A DNA stretch of 64,000 bases from Microbacterium lacticum (GTDB taxonomy: Bacteria; Actinomycetota; Actinomycetes; Actinomycetales; Microbacteriaceae), in contig NZ_VFPS01000001.1 in the NCBI RefSeq assembly GCF_006716815.1, positions 1 through 64,000 of the forward strand, given 5' to 3'. Below, one piece after another: positions 37,409 to 46,646 of the stretch. The notes below the pieces were generated by a model, which searched no databases, was not told the origin of the DNA, and saw nothing but the letters and a program-made list of their open reading frames with translations. How positions within the stretch are numbered: the stretch's first letter is position 1; every line of letters starts with the position of its first letter. A program made the position numbers and the translations under genes.

Positions 37409-37465
37409 CGAGAACGCACGATTGCACGTCTCGGGGACGTTTGGCGGTGCTATTGCGCGTTCTCG
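37409..37465. repeat. Palindromic repeat element, copy 2
   Basis: Same architecture as 37290-37350: CGAGAACGC-CGATTGCAC, GGGACGTTT, GGTGCTATTGCGCGTTCTCG. The right halves of the two copies are almost identical. It may double as the terminator of the S9 peptidase gene. Confidence 0.8.
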
Positions 37466-37488
37466 CGGGGCGGATGCCGGGCGCGGGT

Positions 37489-39501
37489 TCAGTCCAGCGT
37501 GAGGGGCGGGACGTCGGGCGGGGTGAAGCCGAACACCGCGCCGAGGAAGGCGAGCTCGGCCTCGGTCGCGTCGACGATCGTGTCGCCCCGGCGGAAGCCG
37601 TGGCCCTCGCCCTCGTAGAGCCGGTACGCGTGCGGGATGCCCCGTTCGGCCAGCGCGTCGCGGATCGCCTCCGACTGCGCCGGCGGCACCACCCGGTCCT
37701 CGCTGCCCTGCAGCAGCAGCACCGGCGCCGTGAACCCGTCCACGTGCGTGAGCGGCGACCGCTCGCGGTAGAGCTCGTCGGCCTCGGGCAGCGGGCCGAT
37801 CATCCCGTCGAGGTAGCGCGACTCGAAGTCGTGCGTGTCGGTCGCCAGCGCCCGCGCATCGGCGACGCCGTAGCGGCTGATGCCCGCGGCGAACGCGTCG
37901 GTGCGGGCGAGCGCGGCGAGCACCGTCCAGCCGCCCGCCGATCCGCCCTTGATCGCGATGCGGTCGGGGTCGGCGAGGCCGAGGCCCCCGGCACCGCCGT
38001 CCGCGCCCCCAGCATCCCCAACGCCGCCATCCCCGGCGCCACCCTCGCCCGCAGTGCCCGCGAGCCCCGCCGCGGCGGCCACCACGTCGTCGACGTCGAC
38101 CACGCCCCACTGGCCGCGCAGGCGCTCGCGGTAGGCGCGTCCGTACCCGGTCGACCCGCCGTAGTTCACCTGCACGACGCCGATCCCGCGGCTCGTGAGG
38201 TACACCGTCTTCGCGTCGGCGACGCCGCCCTCGTGGCCGGTGGGCCCGCCGTGCACCATCACGACGTACGGCGCGCGCTCGCCGGCGGGAGCGACCGCGC
38301 CCGGATTCGTCGGAGGATGCACGAACGCGTGCACCTCGCCGTGCGGCCCGGCCGTCGTCATCGCGCGCGTTGTCGGCATCCATTGTTCGTCGATCTCACC
38401 GGGCGTCCCCACGACCTGCCGCGCCGTGCGAGCCTCGGCATCGACGAGCCACAGACCGCTCGTTCCCGGCGCCTTGCCCGAGACGAGCGCGCGCCCGCCC
38501 GAGACGGCCTCGACGTTCAGCTCGCTCGTGGCGGGGAGGTCGATCCGCGACGACTCGCCGTCCGCGCCGATGGCGACGAGCTCGTCCGCCCCGTTCGTCC
38601 GCACCGCGACGATGCGTCCGTCGTCGAGCACGCCGTACCACCGGGCGCCGAGCGACCAGAGCGCGCCGCCCGTGTCTGCGTCGGTGGGCGCGATCGGCTC
38701 CGCGGGCCCGAAACCGTCGCCGGTGTGCACGCGATGCCACAGGTTCCACCGTCCGGTCGGCTCGTCGAGGTAGACGAGGTCGGTGTCGCTCCGCCACGTC
38801 GGCTCGAGCGCTGCGGTCTCGCCCGCGGTCACCGCCGCCCACGACCGGACCCGGCCGTCGTCGATGCGTCCGACGCGCACCTCGGTGCGGTCCCACGGCA
38901 TGTTCGGGTGGTCCCACGCGACCCAGGCCAGGTGCGTGCCGTCGGGGGAGAGGTCGGGCTGGGCGACGAAGTCGCTGTCGCCGACGAGCTGTCGAACGGA
39001 TGCCTCGCGCTCCAGCGCGATCTCGACGATCCCTCTACGGACGACGCCCTCGCCCCGCCACTCGCGCACCGCGAGCAGGCGGCCGCGGGTGAACCGCAGC
39101 CCGCCGTAGGAAGTCGCGCCGTCAGCGGGCGTGAGCGGAACCGGGTCGGCGCCGGGGCGGAGTGCCCACACGCGCTGGTCGGTCTTCTCGACGAAGTACA
39201 GGCTGCCGTCGTCGCCCGCGGCCCACGACCCGCCGCCGTACTCATGCACCCGCGAGCGGGCGTTCCACGGCGCAGGCAGCACATCGGCGACATCGCCGCC
39301 GCTGGCATCGTCGCCGACACGCACGTCACGGGCATCCGGCCGGCGTCGCACCGTCGTACGGCCCGCCTCTTCGGGAACCGACTGACCCCACCAGATCTCA
39401 TCGCCCACGAATGCCGCGCCGTCGATGCGCGGCGACGCGCCGGATGCCCAGACGGCGGTGAACGGGGAGGGCCAGGAGCCGTAGGGGAGTGTCTCGACCA
39501 T
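37489..39501 (-). CDS. S9 family prolyl oligopeptidase / acylaminoacyl-peptidase-like
   Basis: A 670-residue serine peptidase. Residues about 1-400 form a beta-propeller, followed by an alpha/beta hydrolase domain. Catalytic Ser in GGSAGGWTV, Asp in GSEDRVVPP, His in YEGEGHGF; oxyanion region VHGGPTGHEGG. An Ala/Gly/Asp-rich low-complexity insertion (about 30 residues) sits between VDVDDVVAAAAGLAG and the strand before the nucleophile. TAGCGT (39508-39513, minus strand) ends 6 nt before the ATG, so it looks leaderless. No signal peptide: cytoplasmic. Confidence 0.9.
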   Translation of the reverse strand: MVETLPYGSWPSPFTAVWASGASPRIDGAAFVGDEIWWGQSVPEEAGRTTVRRRPDARDVRVGDDASGGDVADVLPAPWNARSRVHEYGGGSWAAGDDGSLYFVEKTDQRVWALRPGADPVPLTPADGATSYGGLRFTRGRLLAVREWRGEGVVRRGIVEIALEREASVRQLVGDSDFVAQPDLSPDGTHLAWVAWDHPNMPWDRTEVRVGRIDDGRVRSWAAVTAGETAALEPTWRSDTDLVYLDEPTGRWNLWHRVHTGDGFGPAEPIAPTDADTGGALWSLGARWYGVLDDGRIVAVRTNGADELVAIGADGESSRIDLPATSELNVEAVSGGRALVSGKAPGTSGLWLVDAEARTARQVVGTPGEIDEQWMPTTRAMTTAGPHGEVHAFVHPPTNPGAVAPAGERAPYVVMVHGGPTGHEGGVADAKTVYLTSRGIGVVQVNYGGSTGYGRAYRERLRGQWGVVDVDDVVAAAAGLAGTAGEGGAGDGGVGDAGGADGGAGGLGLADPDRIAIKGGSAGGWTVLAALARTDAFAAGISRYGVADARALATDTHDFESRYLDGMIGPLPEADELYRERSPLTHVDGFTAPVLLLQGSEDRVVPPAQSEAIRDALAERGIPHAYRLYEGEGHGFRRGDTIVDATEAELAFLGAVFGFTPPDVPPLTLD

Positions 39502-39599
39502 GCCCTCACGCTACGCGGTCGACTCGCGCGGCACGGCCGCGCACAACCGCCGCGCACCACGGCCACCCGCCTCATCCGCGCGGCACAGCCGGGGCGCGC

Positions 39600-40541
39600 T
39601 CATCCGAGCAGCGTGACTCCGAACCCCGCGACGACGGTGCGCACCTCGGCCAGGTAGCGCTGCGCCTGCTCGGTGAGCGGGATCGCGGAGTGGCCGATCC
39701 AGCCGATCTCGATGCGCTCGTCGACCTCGAGCGGGATCGCGACGATCTCGGGGTCGAGCTCGTCGCTGACGATGCCCGTCGAGATCGTGTACCCGTCGAG
39801 GCCGATCATGAGGTTGAAGATCGTCGCACGGTCGGAGACCCGGATCTCCTGCGCGCTCGAGGAGGTCGACAGGATCTCCTCGGCGAAGTAGAACGCGTTG
39901 TTCGCGCCCTGATCGAACGTGAGACGGGGGAGTCCTTCGAGGTCGGCGAGGGTGACGCTCCGCCGCCGTGCGAGGGGGTTCCGACGGGAGACGAAGATGT
40001 GCGGCGCGGCGACGAACAGCGGATGGAACGCCAGGCCGTTGTCGCGCAGCAGCCGATCGATGACTTTGCGGTTGAAGTCGTTGCGATAGAGGATGCCGAG
40101 TTCGCTGCGGAGGGTGCGGACGTCGTCGATGATGTCCCACGTGCGCGTCTCACGCAGGGCGAACTCGTATTGCGCGGCGTCGCTCGCGCGCACCATCCGC
40201 ACGAACGCGTCGACGGCGAACGAATAGTGCTGCGCCGAGACGCCGAGCAGGCGCCGCGCGGGAGGCCGCCCCAGGTAGCGCTGCTCGAGCAGCTCCACCT
40301 GCTCGACCACCTGACGCGCGTACCCGAGGAACTCGGCGCCCTCGGCGGTAAGGCTCACCCCGCGCGCGGAGCGGGTCAGGAGGGCGCGGCCGACCCGGGT
40401 CTCGAGTTCCTTCATCGCGGCCGACATGGTCGGCTGGGCGACGTACCGCACATCGGCGGCGGCCGAGATCGATCCCTCCGCGGCGACCTCGATGAAGTAG
40501 CGCAGGTGCTGAAGGTTCAGGCCGCTCGTTCGCTGGGGCAT
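39600..40541 (-). CDS. LysR family transcriptional regulator
   Basis: A 313-residue LysR-type regulator. Its winged HTH is LQHLRYFIEVAAEGSISAAADVRYVAQPTMSAAMKELETRVGRALLTRS, followed by a periplasmic-binding-like effector domain. It is divergent from mesX-mesD and most likely controls them in response to a methionine-related signal. Its own -10 (TATAGT on the minus strand, 40550-40555) overlaps the palindrome GACTAT-N8-ATAGTC, implying autoregulation. About 98 bp downstream (39502-39599) hold nothing beyond the S9 promoter. Confidence 0.88.
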   Translation of the reverse strand: MPQRTSGLNLQHLRYFIEVAAEGSISAAADVRYVAQPTMSAAMKELETRVGRALLTRSARGVSLTAEGAEFLGYARQVVEQVELLEQRYLGRPPARRLLGVSAQHYSFAVDAFVRMVRASDAAQYEFALRETRTWDIIDDVRTLRSELGILYRNDFNRKVIDRLLRDNGLAFHPLFVAAPHIFVSRRNPLARRRSVTLADLEGLPRLTFDQGANNAFYFAEEILSTSSSAQEIRVSDRATIFNLMIGLDGYTISTGIVSDELDPEIVAIPLEVDERIEIGWIGHSAIPLTEQAQRYLAEVRTVVAGFGVTLLG

Positions 40542-40548
40542 AGGGGAA

Positions 40549-40568
40549 GACTATATGGATGCATAGTC
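40549..40568. promoter_or_regulatory. Probable LysR operator in the regulator-mesX divergent region
   Basis: GACTATATGGATGCATAGTC is a perfect 6-N8-6 inverted repeat between two divergent genes, of LysR-box type (T-N11-A), overlapping the regulator's own -10. Confidence 0.65.
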
Positions 40569-40643
40569 AGCGTGAGTTACCCGATATCCCCGCCCACGCC
40601 TCACCATGAAGGGAACCTCACCCTCTCACCGGATTGGCCAGCC

Positions 40644-41669
40644 GTGGCGGACGACTTCTCCTATCGCATCTCGACGACCCGCTTGGACGAGCACTACACG
40701 CCCGCGGAGAGCTCCCGTCTCACGACCAACTTCGCCAACCTCGCCCGGGGTGAGCACCGCGAGCAGAACCTCCGCAACACGCTGACGATGATCGAGCGGC
40801 GGTTCAACGATCTCGTACGCGCGGACAACCCGACCGGCGATCGCTACGGCGTCGAACTCGACATCGTCTCGGTGCAGCTCCAGTTCGACGCGCTCGACGC
40901 CGGGGCGGCCGCCGATCAGAGCTTCCCGTTGCTCGAAGTCCTCGACATCCACCTCCTCGACCGGCTCACTGGGCTTCGCACCCAGGGCATCGTCGGCAAC
41001 AACTTCTCGTCGTACGTGCGCGACTACGACTTCAGCGTGCTGCTTCCCGCCGCGGCGGCACGCGCGGGGGAGCAGGCTGCGGGCGGCGCGTCCGCCGTGC
41101 CGGAGGACTTCGGCGACCTGCACGGCAAGCTGTTCGACGACTTCCTCGCCTCGCCCGTCTACCGCGAGCGCTTCGCCCAGCCGCCGGTGATCTGCATCAG
41201 CGTCTCGACGAGCAAGACCTACCGGCGCACCGAGACCCAGCATCCGGTGCTCGGCGTCGAATACCGGCAGGATGCCTCGTCGCTGACCGACGTGTACTTC
41301 GGCAAGATGGGGCTCGAAGCCCGCTACTTCATGCCCCGGGGCGCGGTCGCCCCGCTCGCGTTCTACTTCCGCGGCGACCTCCTCGCCGACTACAGCGACC
41401 TGCAGCTGGCGGGCACGATCAGCACGATGGAGGCGTTCCAGAAGATCTATCGTCCCGAGATCTACAACGCCAACTCGGCCGCGCCGGAGGTGTACCGGCC
41501 GAGCCTCGACGCACAGGACTTCTCGCGCACGCAGATCGACTACGACCGTGACGAGCGCAGCCGGCTCGCGCTGACCCAGGGCCGGTACACCCAGGAGCAC
41601 TTCATCGAGCCGCACCGCGAGGTGCTGGAACAGTGGGCGGCGACGGCGGGCGCGGGGGCGCTCGCGTGA
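40644..41669 (+). CDS. mesX: DUF1852 protein, putative MesX partner of methionine synthase
   Basis: A 341-residue DUF1852 protein. The start FSYRISTTRLDEHYTPAESSRLTTNFANLARGE is diagnostic. In other bacteria DUF1852 (MesX) is required by the folate-independent methionine synthase MesD, whose gene follows here with a 4-nt overlap. Its biochemical role is unsettled; oxygen dependence has been reported for the system. An Ala/Gly-rich insertion occurs near residue 150. I prefer GTG 40644 because it gives the usual family start; GTG 40572, directly after the operator, would add 24 residues. Confidence 0.85.
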   Translation: MADDFSYRISTTRLDEHYTPAESSRLTTNFANLARGEHREQNLRNTLTMIERRFNDLVRADNPTGDRYGVELDIVSVQLQFDALDAGAAADQSFPLLEVLDIHLLDRLTGLRTQGIVGNNFSSYVRDYDFSVLLPAAAARAGEQAAGGASAVPEDFGDLHGKLFDDFLASPVYRERFAQPPVICISVSTSKTYRRTETQHPVLGVEYRQDASSLTDVYFGKMGLEARYFMPRGAVAPLAFYFRGDLLADYSDLQLAGTISTMEAFQKIYRPEIYNANSAAPEVYRPSLDAQDFSRTQIDYDRDERSRLALTQGRYTQEHFIEPHREVLEQWAATAGAGALA

Positions 41670-42751
41670 GCGCCGTCACGAGCCCGGCCACGACCGCCCC
41701 GAGCGGCGGCGCCGTGCCGGGCGCCGTGCACACACTCCTGCCCACCACGATCGTCGGGAGCCTCCCGAAGCCCTCGTGGCTCGCGCAGCCCGAGGTGCTG
41801 TGGTCGCCGTGGGCGCTCGAGGGGGATGCCTTGATCGAGGGCAAGCGCGATGCCCTCCGTATCGCCGTGCAGGAGCAGACCCGCCGCGGCATCGACATCG
41901 TCAGCGACGGGGAGCAGACCCGGCAGCACTTCGTCACGACGTTCATCGAGCACCTGAGCGGAGTCGACTTCGATCGGCGGGAGACCGTGCGCATCCGCGA
42001 CCGCTACGACGCGAGCGTGCCCACCGTCGTCGGCGAGGTGCGCCGCGAGCGGCCGGTGTTCGTCGATGACGCGAGGTTCCTCCGCGAGATCACCGACCGC
42101 CCGATCAAGTGGGCGCTCCCCGGCCCGATGACGATGGTCGACACGCTCTACGACGCGCACTACAAGAGCCGCGAGAAGCTCGCCTGGGAGTTCGCGACGA
42201 TCCTGAACGAAGAGGCGAGAGCGCTCGAGGATGCCGGTGTCGATGTCATCCAGTTCGACGAGCCGTCGTTCAACGTGTTCTTCGACGAGGTGAAGGACTG
42301 GGGGGTCGCGGCCCTCGAGCGCGCCGCGGAGGGTCTGCGCGCGCAGACCGCGGTGCACATCTGCTACGGCTACGGCGTCACGGCGAACAACGAATGGAAG
42401 GCGAGCCTCGGGTCGCAGTGGCGACAGTACGAGGAGTCGTTCCCGCTGCTGCAGCGCTCGTCGATCGATATCGTGTCGCTCGAATGCCAGCACTCGCACG
42501 TGCCGATGGAGCTCATCGAGCTCGTTCGCGGCAAGAAAGTCATGCTGGGGGCGATCGACGTGGCCAGCGAGGTCGTCGAGACGCCCGAGGAGGTCGCCGA
42601 CACGCTCCGCCGTGCGCTGGCCTTCGTCGATGCCGACAAACTCATCCCGAGCACCAACTGCGGCATGGCGCCGTTCCCACGGGCGGTCGCGGCGGAGAAG
42701 CTGAGCGCGCTGAGCGCCGGCGCGGGCATCGTGCGCGACGAGCTCGCCTGA
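41666..42751 (+). CDS. mesD: Folate-independent methionine synthase MesD (core-MetE family)
   Basis: A 361-residue protein equivalent to the C-terminal catalytic barrel of MetE, without the N-terminal folate half. TTIVGSLPKPSWL at the start, SDGEQTRQHF, QFDEPSFN and HICYGYG (zinc His/Cys), LECQHSH, and the last zinc Cys in PSTNCGMAPFPRAVA. Such proteins make methionine from homocysteine with a methyl donor other than methyltetrahydrofolate, together with MesX. GTG 41666 overlaps the mesX stop. Assignment to MesD rests on the adjacent DUF1852 gene. Confidence 0.87.
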   Translation: MSAVTSPATTAPSGGAVPGAVHTLLPTTIVGSLPKPSWLAQPEVLWSPWALEGDALIEGKRDALRIAVQEQTRRGIDIVSDGEQTRQHFVTTFIEHLSGVDFDRRETVRIRDRYDASVPTVVGEVRRERPVFVDDARFLREITDRPIKWALPGPMTMVDTLYDAHYKSREKLAWEFATILNEEARALEDAGVDVIQFDEPSFNVFFDEVKDWGVAALERAAEGLRAQTAVHICYGYGVTANNEWKASLGSQWRQYEESFPLLQRSSIDIVSLECQHSHVPMELIELVRGKKVMLGAIDVASEVVETPEEVADTLRRALAFVDADKLIPSTNCGMAPFPRAVAAEKLSALSAGAGIVRDELA

Positions 42752-42769
42752 CGCCCGCCGCGCGGGAGT

Positions 42770-43432
42770 TCAGACCGCGCGCAGGATCGCGACGACCTTG
42801 CCGAGCACCGTGGCGTCATCGCCCAGGATCGGTTCGAACGCGCTGTTGCGCGGCAGCAGCCAGGTGTGCCCGTCGCGCTGGCGGAACGTCTTGACGGTCG
42901 CCTCGCCGTCGAGCATCGCCGCGACGATGTCGCCGTTGTCGGCGGTCGCCTGCGAGCGGACGACCACCCAGTCGCCGTCGCAGATCGCGGCGTCGATCAT
43001 CGACTCGCCGCTCACCTTGAGCATGAACAGGTCGCCCTTGCCGACGAGTTGACGGGGGAGGGGGAAGACCTCCTCGACGTGCTGATCGGCGGTGATCGGC
43101 ACGCCGGCGGCGATGCGCCCGACGAGCGGCACGAGGGCGGCGTCGCCCACGGCGGGTGCGGTGTCGGCGGGGTTCTCCGTCGAGACGCCCGGCAGATCGA
43201 TCAGCACCTCCATCGCGCGCGTCTTGCCGGCGTCGCGGCGCAGATAGCCGCTGAGCTCGAGCTGACCCAGCTGGTGCGTCACGCTTGAGAGCGACTTGAG
43301 GCCCACCGCGTCGCCGATCTCGCGCATGCTCGGCGGGTAGCCGTACTGCGCGATCGAGCGCTGGATGACCTCGAGGATCGCCAGCTGCTTCTCGCTGAGA
43401 TTCTTACGCCGACGCGTCTGCGGCTTCTCCAT
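42770..43432 (-). CDS. lexA: SOS repressor LexA
   Basis: A 220-residue repressor and self-cleaving serine protease. The N-terminal winged HTH is [44 protein letters not shown]. The cleavage site Ala-Gly is in [10 protein letters not shown], catalytic Ser in [11 protein letters not shown] and Lys in GEATVKTF. It represses recA here (box at 24780). ATG 43432 follows AAGGAG. Divergent from the LysM gene, the usual lexA neighbour. Confidence 0.96.
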   Translation of the reverse strand: MEKPQTRRRKNLSEKQLAILEVIQRSIAQYGYPPSMREIGDAVGLKSLSSVTHQLGQLELSGYLRRDAGKTRAMEVLIDLPGVSTENPADTAPAVGDAALVPLVGRIAAGVPITADQHVEEVFPLPRQLVGKGDLFMLKVSGESMIDAAICDGDWVVVRSQATADNGDIVAAMLDGEATVKTFRQRDGHTWLLPRNSAFEPILGDDATVLGKVVAILRAV

Positions 43433-43601
43433 GAACGCACTCCTTGTGATGGGTGGAACGTGATCGCCCCGACGGGCTCTCTTCTTCGAATGTCGGAGGT
43501 GGGTGATGGTCTGTCGTTATCGAAACCGTATCCGGTGAGGGCGGGCTCGGCCGGCAGGCATCCGCGTGTCGCGTTCGATCCGATTCCGATCCGGATGCCC
43601 C

Positions 43602-43631
43602 TTGACAATCGAAATAGATCGAAGATAGCTT
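43602..43631 (+). promoter_or_regulatory. Promoter of the LysM gene in the lexA intergenic region
   Basis: TTGACA (43602-43607), an 18-nt spacer and TAGCTT (43626-43631). The spacer contains TCGA-N6-TCGA (43609-43622), which may be a degenerate LexA site. The rest of the 294-bp gap (43433-43726) holds no gene; I found no canonical GAAC-N4-GTTC box for lexA itself. Confidence 0.5.
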
Positions 43632-43726
43632 CGGAAGAGAACTTCGCATCCGGCGCTCCCGGCCGAGCGCCGGATGCGAACATCCCCCACCCGGGAGCGT
43701 CCGAGGCATCGCCTTGAGGAGGAACC

Positions 43727-44107
43727 ATGACCGCCATCGACTTCAGCACCGGCACTTCACTTCCCGCCGTCGGTGGCGCACCCGCCACGCGGCTGCGCCT
43801 CACGGTCCGCGGCCGCCGCGTGCTCGCGTTCCTCGCCTCGATCCCGGCCGTCATCGCGCTGAGCGTCGCGATCGTCTCCGGCGGTGGGGCCCTCGCCTCG
43901 GGTGAGGGCAGCGCGCCGGCGGGCACCTTCGCCGAGGTCACCGTCATGCCCGGCGACACCCTGTGGTCGATCGCCGAGGAGGCGGCCCCGGGCGCCGACC
44001 CGCGCGACGTCGTCGACGCGATCGTGCGACTGAACGCGCTGCCGTCGGGTGCGTTGGCTGTGGGCCAGACGCTCGCCCTGCCGGCGGAGTACTCCGCGGG
44101 GCAGTGA
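43727..44107 (+). CDS. LysM-domain membrane protein, probable SOS division inhibitor
   Basis: A 126-residue protein with a cytoplasmic basic start, one membrane segment (about residues 31-50) and an extracytoplasmic LysM domain (VTVMPGDTLWSIAEEAAPGADPRDVVDAIVRLNALPSGALAVGQTLALP). Proteins of this size divergent from lexA include YneA-type division suppressors induced by DNA damage. ATG 43727 follows GAGGAGG. Function is inferred from position and domain. Confidence 0.78.
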   Translation: MTAIDFSTGTSLPAVGGAPATRLRLTVRGRRVLAFLASIPAVIALSVAIVSGGGALASGEGSAPAGTFAEVTVMPGDTLWSIAEEAAPGADPRDVVDAIVRLNALPSGALAVGQTLALPAEYSAGQ

Positions 44108-44122
44108 GTCGGCCGGTCGCCG

Positions 44123-44128
44123 TACGAT
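44123..44128 (+). promoter_or_regulatory. -10 element of leaderless hisC
   Basis: TACGAT ends 7 nt before GTG 44136. It overlaps an upstream ATG (44127), so that ATG cannot be the start of this transcript. Confidence 0.6.
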
Positions 44129-44135
44129 GGGGGCT

Positions 44136-45230
44136 GTGAGTGCGAGTCTGGACGATCTTCCCCTCCGAGCCGATCTGCGCGGGCTGACGCCCTACGGCGC
44201 GCCGCAGGCGGCGCTGCCGGTCGCTTTGAACGTCAACGAGAACACGCACCCGGTGCCCGAAGACGTCGCCGACGACGTCCTCGACAGCGTCGCGCGGGCG
44301 CTGCGTGACGTGAACCGGTACCCCGACCGCGAGTTCACCGCGCTGCGGGAGGGCTTCGCCAAGTACCTCGGTCACGGGCTGTCGGCCGACCAGATCTGGG
44401 CGGCCAACGGCTCGAACGAAGTGCTGCAGCACCTGCTGCAGGCCTTCGCCGGGCCGGGGCGCACGGCGTTCGGCTTCGCGCCGACCTACTCGATGTACCC
44501 GCTGCTCACCCGGGCGACGGGGGCGACCTATCAGGCCGGCACGCGCGGCGTCGACTACACGCTCGGCGCCGCAGACGCCGCCGCCCAGATCGAGGCGGCC
44601 GATCCCGACGTGGTGTTCCTGTGCGCACCGAACAACCCGACGGGCACGCCGCTCGGCCTCGACGTCATCGAGGCGGTCTACGACGCGGCGAACGGCATCG
44701 TGATCGTCGACGAGGCCTACCAGGAGTTCGCGCCGCGCGAGTCGCGCTCCGCCCTCACCCTCCTCCCGGGTCGCGAGCGACTGGTCGTCTCGCGGACGAT
44801 GAGCAAGGCGTTCGCGTTCGCCGGCGCCCGCGTCGGCTATCTCGCCGCCGATGCCGCGATCATCGACGCCCTCCGCCTCGTGCGACTGCCCTACCACCTG
44901 AGTGCGCTGACCCAGGCGGCGGCCGGCGCCGCGCTGCGGCACGCCCCCGCGATGCTCGCCATGGTCGACGAGATCGTCGCGCAGCGCGATCGCATCTCAG
45001 CGACCCTGGACGCGCTCGGCTACCAGCCGTTCGAGAGCTGGACCAACTTCGTGCTCTTCGGCGGCGTCGACGACCCCGCGGCCACCTGGCAGGGCCTCTA
45101 CGACCGCGGTGTGCTCATCCGCGACGTCGGATTGCCGCGGAGCCTCCGGGTGACGGCCGGCACCGAGACGGAGTCGACGGCGTTCCTCGATGCCCTCGCT
45201 TCGCTCGGCCCCGGCGGCGCCCGCGTCTGA
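44136..45230 (+). CDS. hisC: Histidinol-phosphate aminotransferase
   Basis: PLP enzyme of histidine synthesis, fold-type I, 364 residues. NENTHPVPEDV (substrate region), ANGSNEVLQHLL, CAPNNPTGTPL, IVDEAYQEF, and the PLP lysine in SRTMSKAFAFAGARVGY. The start is set to GTG 44136 by the -10 position. hisD, usually upstream in actinobacteria, is not here. hisB follows with its own -10. Confidence 0.94.
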   Translation: MSASLDDLPLRADLRGLTPYGAPQAALPVALNVNENTHPVPEDVADDVLDSVARALRDVNRYPDREFTALREGFAKYLGHGLSADQIWAANGSNEVLQHLLQAFAGPGRTAFGFAPTYSMYPLLTRATGATYQAGTRGVDYTLGAADAAAQIEAADPDVVFLCAPNNPTGTPLGLDVIEAVYDAANGIVIVDEAYQEFAPRESRSALTLLPGRERLVVSRTMSKAFAFAGARVGYLAADAAIIDALRLVRLPYHLSALTQAAAGAALRHAPAMLAMVDEIVAQRDRISATLDALGYQPFESWTNFVLFGGVDDPAATWQGLYDRGVLIRDVGLPRSLRVTAGTETESTAFLDALASLGPGGARV

Positions 45231-45329
45231 CCGCGCCCGCCCCGCCCGGCTCGCTCGCGCCCATCCCACCCAAGGTCGGCCGACGGCACCCGCGACGGGC
45301 GACCGAGCCGCCTCGCTAGACTCGGTGCC

Positions 45330-45941
45330 ATGACCGCCCCCACGCACCGCACGGCCTCACTCCGCCGCGCGACGAGTGAGTCGACGGTCGAGCTCGAGCT
45401 CGACCTCGACGGCACCGGCCAGAGCCACATCGACACGACGGTGCCGTTCTTCGACCATCTGCTGACGGCGTTCGCGAAGCACTCGCTGACCGACCTCACG
45501 GTGCGCGCCTCCGGCGACACCGACATCGACGCGCACCACACCGTCGAGGACGTCTCGATCGTGCTCGGGCAGGCCATCCGCGAGGCGCTCGGCGACAAGG
45601 CCGGCATCTCGCGCTACGGCGACGCCCTGGTGCCGCTCGACGAGGCGCTCGCCCAGGCCGTCGTCGATATCAGCGGCCGGCCGTACCTCGTGCACTCCGG
45701 CGAGCCGGCGGGCTTCGAGTACCACCTGATCGGCGGTCACTTCACCGGCTCGCTCGTGCGGCACACGTTCGAGGCGCTCGCCTTCAACGCCGGGCTGACC
45801 GTGCACGTGACGGTCCTCGGCGGCCGCGACCCGCACCACATCGCCGAGGCCGAGTACAAGGCGTTCGCGCGCGCGTTCCGCCAGGCCAAGGCGCTCGATC
45901 CGCTCGTCGTCGGCGTGCCGAGCACCAAGGGGGCTCTGTGA
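45330..45941 (+). CDS. hisB: Imidazoleglycerol-phosphate dehydratase
   Basis: Monofunctional HisB dehydratase, 203 residues, with a di-manganese site built from repeated histidine motifs: [39 protein letters not shown] and [22 protein letters not shown] (45317-45322) ends 7 nt before the ATG. Its stop overlaps hisH by 4 nt. The HisB phosphatase domain of E. coli is absent, as in all actinobacteria. Confidence 0.96.
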   Translation: MTAPTHRTASLRRATSESTVELELDLDGTGQSHIDTTVPFFDHLLTAFAKHSLTDLTVRASGDTDIDAHHTVEDVSIVLGQAIREALGDKAGISRYGDALVPLDEALAQAVVDISGRPYLVHSGEPAGFEYHLIGGHFTGSLVRHTFEALAFNAGLTVHVTVLGGRDPHHIAEAEYKAFARAFRQAKALDPLVVGVPSTKGAL

Positions 45942-46582
45942 CGGCGCCCGTCGTCGCGGTTCTCGACTACGGCTCCGGCAACGTCCACTCCGCTGTCAAG
46001 GCCCTCGCCGCCGCCGGCGCCGACGCGCGCCTCACGGCCGATCGCGGTTTGATCCGCGATGCGGCGGGGCTCGTCGTGCCGGGCGTGGGAGCCTTCAGCG
46101 CCGTCATCGAGGCCCTCCGCGCGATCCGCGGCGACGAGCTGATCGGCCGCCGCCTGGCGGGCGGCCTCCCGGTGCTCGGCATCTGCGTGGGCATGCAGGT
46201 GCTGTTCGAGCACGGCGTCGAGCGCGGCGTCGACGCCGAGGGCCTCGGCGAGTGGCCGGGCGCGGTGACCGAGCTGGATGCCCCGGTGCTGCCCCACATG
46301 GGATGGAACACCGTCCGGGCGGGCGCGGATTCGGTGCTTTTCGAGGGCATCGAGGAGGAGCGGTTCTATTTCGTGCACTCCTACGGCGCCCAGCACTGGT
46401 CGATGGAGCCGACGCGGCCCTTCCGTGAGCCGGTGCTCACCTGGTGCGACTACGGCACCCCGTTCCTCGCCGCCGTGGAGAACGGACCGCTCTCGGCGAC
46501 CCAGTTCCACCCGGAGAAGAGCGGCGCCGCCGGGATCCGCCTGCTCCGCAACTGGATCTCATCGCTCCCGCAAGCCGGGTAG
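45938..46582 (+). CDS. hisH: Imidazole glycerol phosphate synthase subunit HisH
   Basis: Glutaminase subunit that supplies ammonia to HisF. 214 residues, class-I amidotransferase triad: Cys in [11 protein letters not shown], and His and Glu in TQFHPEKSG. Also [10 protein letters not shown] and [11 protein letters not shown] start overlapping hisB. The synthase partner hisF is not in the window, so it must lie elsewhere. Confidence 0.94.
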   Translation: MTAPVVAVLDYGSGNVHSAVKALAAAGADARLTADRGLIRDAAGLVVPGVGAFSAVIEALRAIRGDELIGRRLAGGLPVLGICVGMQVLFEHGVERGVDAEGLGEWPGAVTELDAPVLPHMGWNTVRAGADSVLFEGIEEERFYFVHSYGAQHWSMEPTRPFREPVLTWCDYGTPFLAAVENGPLSATQFHPEKSGAAGIRLLRNWISSLPQAG

Positions 46583-46646
46583 TCTCTCTGTGCGCCCCGC
46601 CTCGCCCCGCGAGCAGTCCCGGCGCCTGTCCCACGCATCTGGAGCC

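Noticed and set aside
40569..40643. SAM/cobalamin riboswitch before mesX
   Set aside because: Leader is at most about 75 nt and I see no riboswitch core; control by the divergent LysR explains the layout better.
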